The notes under the pieces are model-generated. The model saw nothing but the letters and a program-made list of their open reading frames with translations, searched no databases and had not been told where the DNA came from. Positions 61,825 through 64,000 of a DNA stretch of 64,000 bases are shown here, in pieces; the first letter of the stretch is position 1, and the number at the start of each line of letters is the position of its first letter. Where the stretch lies: positions 558,001-622,000 of the forward strand of contig NC_088810.1 of the NCBI RefSeq assembly GCF_011386835.1, written 5' to 3'. This DNA is from Chrysemys picta bellii (lineage: Eukaryota; Chordata; Testudines; Emydidae). The position numbers were made by a program, and so were the translations under genes.

Positions 61825-62140
61825 CCAGCACCTCGGTCTCCGCACTAGCCGTGAGGCCGGTGACGGGGTTGTGAGCCTGGCATTTGTATGTGCCCAGCTG
61901 ATCCAAGGTCGTGGGGTTAAAGGTCAAGATTCTCCTGGTCTCGTTAGTGTCGGTGCCGTTGAGAACCCAGCGATAGCTCGGGGCTGGGACGGAGTCAGTG
62001 ACACACCTCAGGGTCAGCGGGTGGGGCAGGCACCTGTTTATACCTTGCCCTGCTGGTGCCCTCCCTCCCCCCGATCCCGTCCCTCTGTGTAGATGGGCCA
62101 CAGCCCGCCAGGATAGACCCCCCAGGACCCATGGGCCTGA
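61825..62140. pseudogene. Ig2 exon split by a micro-inversion
   Basis: The minus strand of 62018-61825 encodes the later part of Ig2 (LTLRCVTDSVPAPSYRWVLN, LGTYKCQAHNPVTG) with an intact donor at 61825. The plus strand of 62019-62140 holds the intron end (CCCTCTGTGTAG) and the first part of the same exon (GPQPARIDPPGPMGLT). The two halves therefore face each other. Confidence 0.82.
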
Positions 62141-62389
62141 CAAGCCGCTGCTGCCTTGGCAACAGGACGCCAGCACCCGGCTGCTTCATGTCAGGATGGG
62201 GGTGGGAGGAGGCACACAGGTGCTTCGCAGCCCTCCCCTCCCCCGGCACCCACCTGGAGGAGACGCCAAGGGGGCTGCCGGTTGGAGACAGACAGGTCAT
62301 CCTCAGCCAGTGGACCTCACTCACCTGAACCGCTGCTGGGGCTTTGGTGAGTGTTCGACCCTGTGATCCGGAGCCTGCACCTAGCACCC

Positions 62390-62785
62390 AAACTCCCTCC
62401 CAGAGCCCAACCTCTCAACCGTCCTGCACCCCAATCCCCTGCCTCAACCCAGGGCCTGCACCCCAGACCCCCTCCCCCCACCCAAACTCCCTCCCAGAGC
62501 CCAACCTCTCAACCGTCCTACACCCCAATCCCCTGCCCCAACCCAGGGCCTGCACCCCAGACCCCCTCCCCCCACCCAAACTCCCTCCCAGAGCCCAACC
62601 TCTCAACCATCCTACACCCCAATCCCCTGCCCCAACCCAGGGCCTGCACCCCAGACCCCCTCCCCCCACCCAAACTCCCTCCCAGAGCCCAACCTCTCAA
62701 CCGTCCTACACCCCAATCCCCTGCCCCAACCCAGGGCCTGCACCCCAGACCTCCTCCCCCCACCCAAACTCCCTTGCAGAGCCTT
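62390..62785 (+). repeat. 94-bp tandem repeat, about 4.2 units
   Basis: AAACTCCCTCCCAGAG starts at 62390, 62484, 62578 and 62672, and AAACTCCCTTGCAGAG at 62766, an exact 94-bp period with few differences. The array is C-rich. Because 94 is not a multiple of 3, the same peptide appears in successive frames. These open frames are artefacts. Confidence 0.93.
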
Positions 62786-62879
62786 AGGCAGGTGTGGGGC
62801 AGAGTTGGGGCAGGAGGCTCTGAGCGTTCTGGGCACCACCAAGATTTCTACAAACCTGCCACTCCTGATACTTGGAGGT

Positions 62880-63178
62880 GGGGCGAGTCGGTGGCTGGAT
62901 GGGGGCAAGTCTCCCAGGTTCAAAATCTGGGACTGTGTCTGTTGGTCCTTTTTGCTGCTTTTCTCTGGGCTGGGGGTTGTGCCAATGCTGCAAAGAGGGT
63001 GTTCCCAAAGGAAGGTGCTGGCTTCTAACCCCTGAGGCCGTCAGCATGTCTGCTCTTCTCTAGTCAGCCCACTTGACAAGTTTGATTGTCCTTGGTCTGG
63101 CTCCCAGCCCCTCTCCAAGGGTTACAGCTGTCTGGAGGTGCCTGCCTTGCACGCCTTCCTCATTCGTTCAATGGGGCA
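62880..63178. repeat. Second copy of the dispersed repeat at 54348-55030
   Basis: It shares ordered blocks with 54600-54900 and ends against the Ig1 fragment. Confidence 0.5.
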
Positions 63179-63181
63179 ATG

Positions 63182-63325
63182 GTGCTGACGGGGTTCCCGA
63201 CCTCGCACTGGTAGGCGCCAGCGTCGCCCCGGGGGACACCCAGCACCGTGAGGGTCCGGTTGTCAGGGGACAGCACCAGCCGCTCACTGGGCGCGAGGGA
63301 CGCCCCGTCCCGGAGCAGGAGCTGA
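63182..63325 (-). pseudogene. Ig1 exon fragment
   Basis: The minus strand reads LLRDGASLAPSERLVLSPDN and GDAGAYQCEVGNPVST. Both exon ends are missing. The 3' side is cut by the repeat at 62880-63178. Confidence 0.8.
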
Positions 63326-63895
63326 GCCCAGCAACGCCCAGGAGACGCTGACAGGCAGAGCCCCCCCTCCCCCGATGAGCTGCCCCCGCTGGGCCTCGCT
63401 GGGGGGCTGGGTCAGGACCCGCATGTGGGGCCCGGGCGTTCGCCAGCTCCCTGGGCAGGTTCCAGCCCGTGGCTCTAGCCATCCGGCTCCTGGATGCCTG
63501 CTGGTCCCAGTGCCCCCCCGCCGAGCCTCCCAGGGCCAGCAGTGACCCCCCAGGCTGGGTATTAGGTCCCAGTACCCCCCACTGAGCCCCCCAGGGTCAG
63601 CCCTCCAGCTGGGTGCTCTGGGTCCAGTTTCACCTTCAGGGACTGGTGAGTGTGACCCCAACAGCGCCTGGCTCCCCCCCCCCCGCAGACAACCTGGGGG
63701 GGGGCTGGATCTGGGGAGTTCCAGGCAAAGGGCCCCACAATAACGTCAGGAGCCCCCCACCCCCACCCCGTAGGCGCCAAAACTGAGCAAAGTGGGTGTA
63801 AAAGAGCAGGGTCTGACCACCACCTCCCAACAAAGACACCGCCCTCCCCCCGTACAGGGGTCTTCCCAGCATGCACCAAGGTACCTGGGGGGGCC

Positions 63896-63942
63896 TCATC
63901 TCCGCAGCTGGTCGTACACACCCCACTGTGCAGCCTGCAGCT
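63896..63942 (-). CDS. Locus 3 alternative terminal exon
   Basis: ELQAAQWGVYDQLRR and TGA in phase 1, as at 6449 and 29491. The acceptor is TTTCCCTAG. Its presence implies an IgV exon just beyond the window. Confidence 0.5.
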
Positions 63943-64000
63943 CTAGGGAAACGGGGAGGGGTCAGAGACACCCCCGCCCTGGGGGGCCCAGACCCCACAC

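Larger units (their letters stand above)
57075..63942 (-). pseudogene. CEACAM-like receptor, locus 3 (disrupted, runs off window)
   Basis: Minus-strand exons in order: alternative tail 63942-63896, Ig1 fragment 63325-63182, broken Ig2 at 62018-61825, Ig1 58988-58719, Ig2 58563-58299, TM 58078-57968, tails 57849-57758, 57507-57466 and 57122-57075. The IgV and leader exons must lie beyond 64000. The tail encodes YENL and the full ITAM YQTLQPRQPDVYEEL. There appear to be two Ig1-Ig2 pairs, the outer one damaged. Ig2 at 58299 is 265 nt instead of 267, which shifts the frame. The outer Ig2 is split by a micro-inversion. Two L1 LTRs lie between the pairs. Confidence 0.72.

Noticed and set aside
62344..63028. 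Long Pro-rich open frames (147 and 225 residues) that look like a repetitive protein
   Set aside because: They translate the 94-bp array, whose period is not a multiple of 3, so the same peptide moves through all frames. There is no start context, domain or splice structure.

Overview
The window looks like nuclear DNA of a cryptodiran turtle. The evidence is a tRNA-derived SINE of the turtle Cry type (12788-12975), CR1 LINE pieces (38525-38800, 55772-56118), a MIR-like SINE, Harbinger and hAT-like DNA elements, several LTR families that all start TGTGAC, and split genes with GT-AG introns. The species is an inference. No bacterial-type gene organisation is present.

The theme is a cluster of CEACAM-like immunoglobulin-superfamily receptor genes inside repeated blocks. 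Locus 1 (+, 5019-9949) has a leader exon, an IgV exon, two Ig-like exons, a TM exon and three short cytoplasmic exons. The last two tail exons together spell an ITAM, YQTLQPRQPDVYEEL, which is completed only by splicing. Locus 2 (+, 28077-32821) is a direct ~11 kb duplicate: about 3890-14930 corresponds to 26934-38525. Locus 3 (-, 57075-63942) is an inverted relative that runs off the right edge. Locus 4 (-, 40290-42328) keeps only TM and tail exons. An orphan leader exon (-, 17243-17297), an orphan tail exon (-, 20038-20085) and two degenerate IgV exons (3857-4130, 26934-27170) complete the family. Each larger locus has its own lesion. Locus 1 has an AT instead of GT donor. Locus 2 has a 41-nt deletion and a stop codon that removes the ITAM. 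Locus 3 has a 2-nt deletion and a micro-inversion. Locus 4 has lost the distal tyrosine.

Mobile DNA makes up most of the rest. A complete Harbinger transposon (1111-3514) has intact HARBI1-like and Myb/SANT-like genes, and a 285-bp MITE (49543-49827) has matching ends. Two related Ty3/Gypsy copies (42451-46196 and 50223-54024, both -) carry Gag with a SCAN-like region, a zinc knuckle, protease and the integrase zinc-binding domain. They share one deletion of the remaining pol. Their domain order resembles Gmr1-type elements. Solo LTRs, nested MITEs and a SINE are present in one duplicated block and missing in the other, which gives empty sites and a relative order of events.

Layout: 1-1110 tail of a further duplicated block; 1111-3514 Harbinger; 3515-14930 block 1 with locus 1; 14931-19016 LTR-rich; 19017-26817 mostly intergenic; 26818-38525 block 2 with locus 2; 38525-42450 CR1 and locus 4; 42451-54347 two Gypsy copies with other repeats and an isolated TATA plus signal-peptide exon (48839-48935) between them; 54348-64000 repeats and inverted locus 3.
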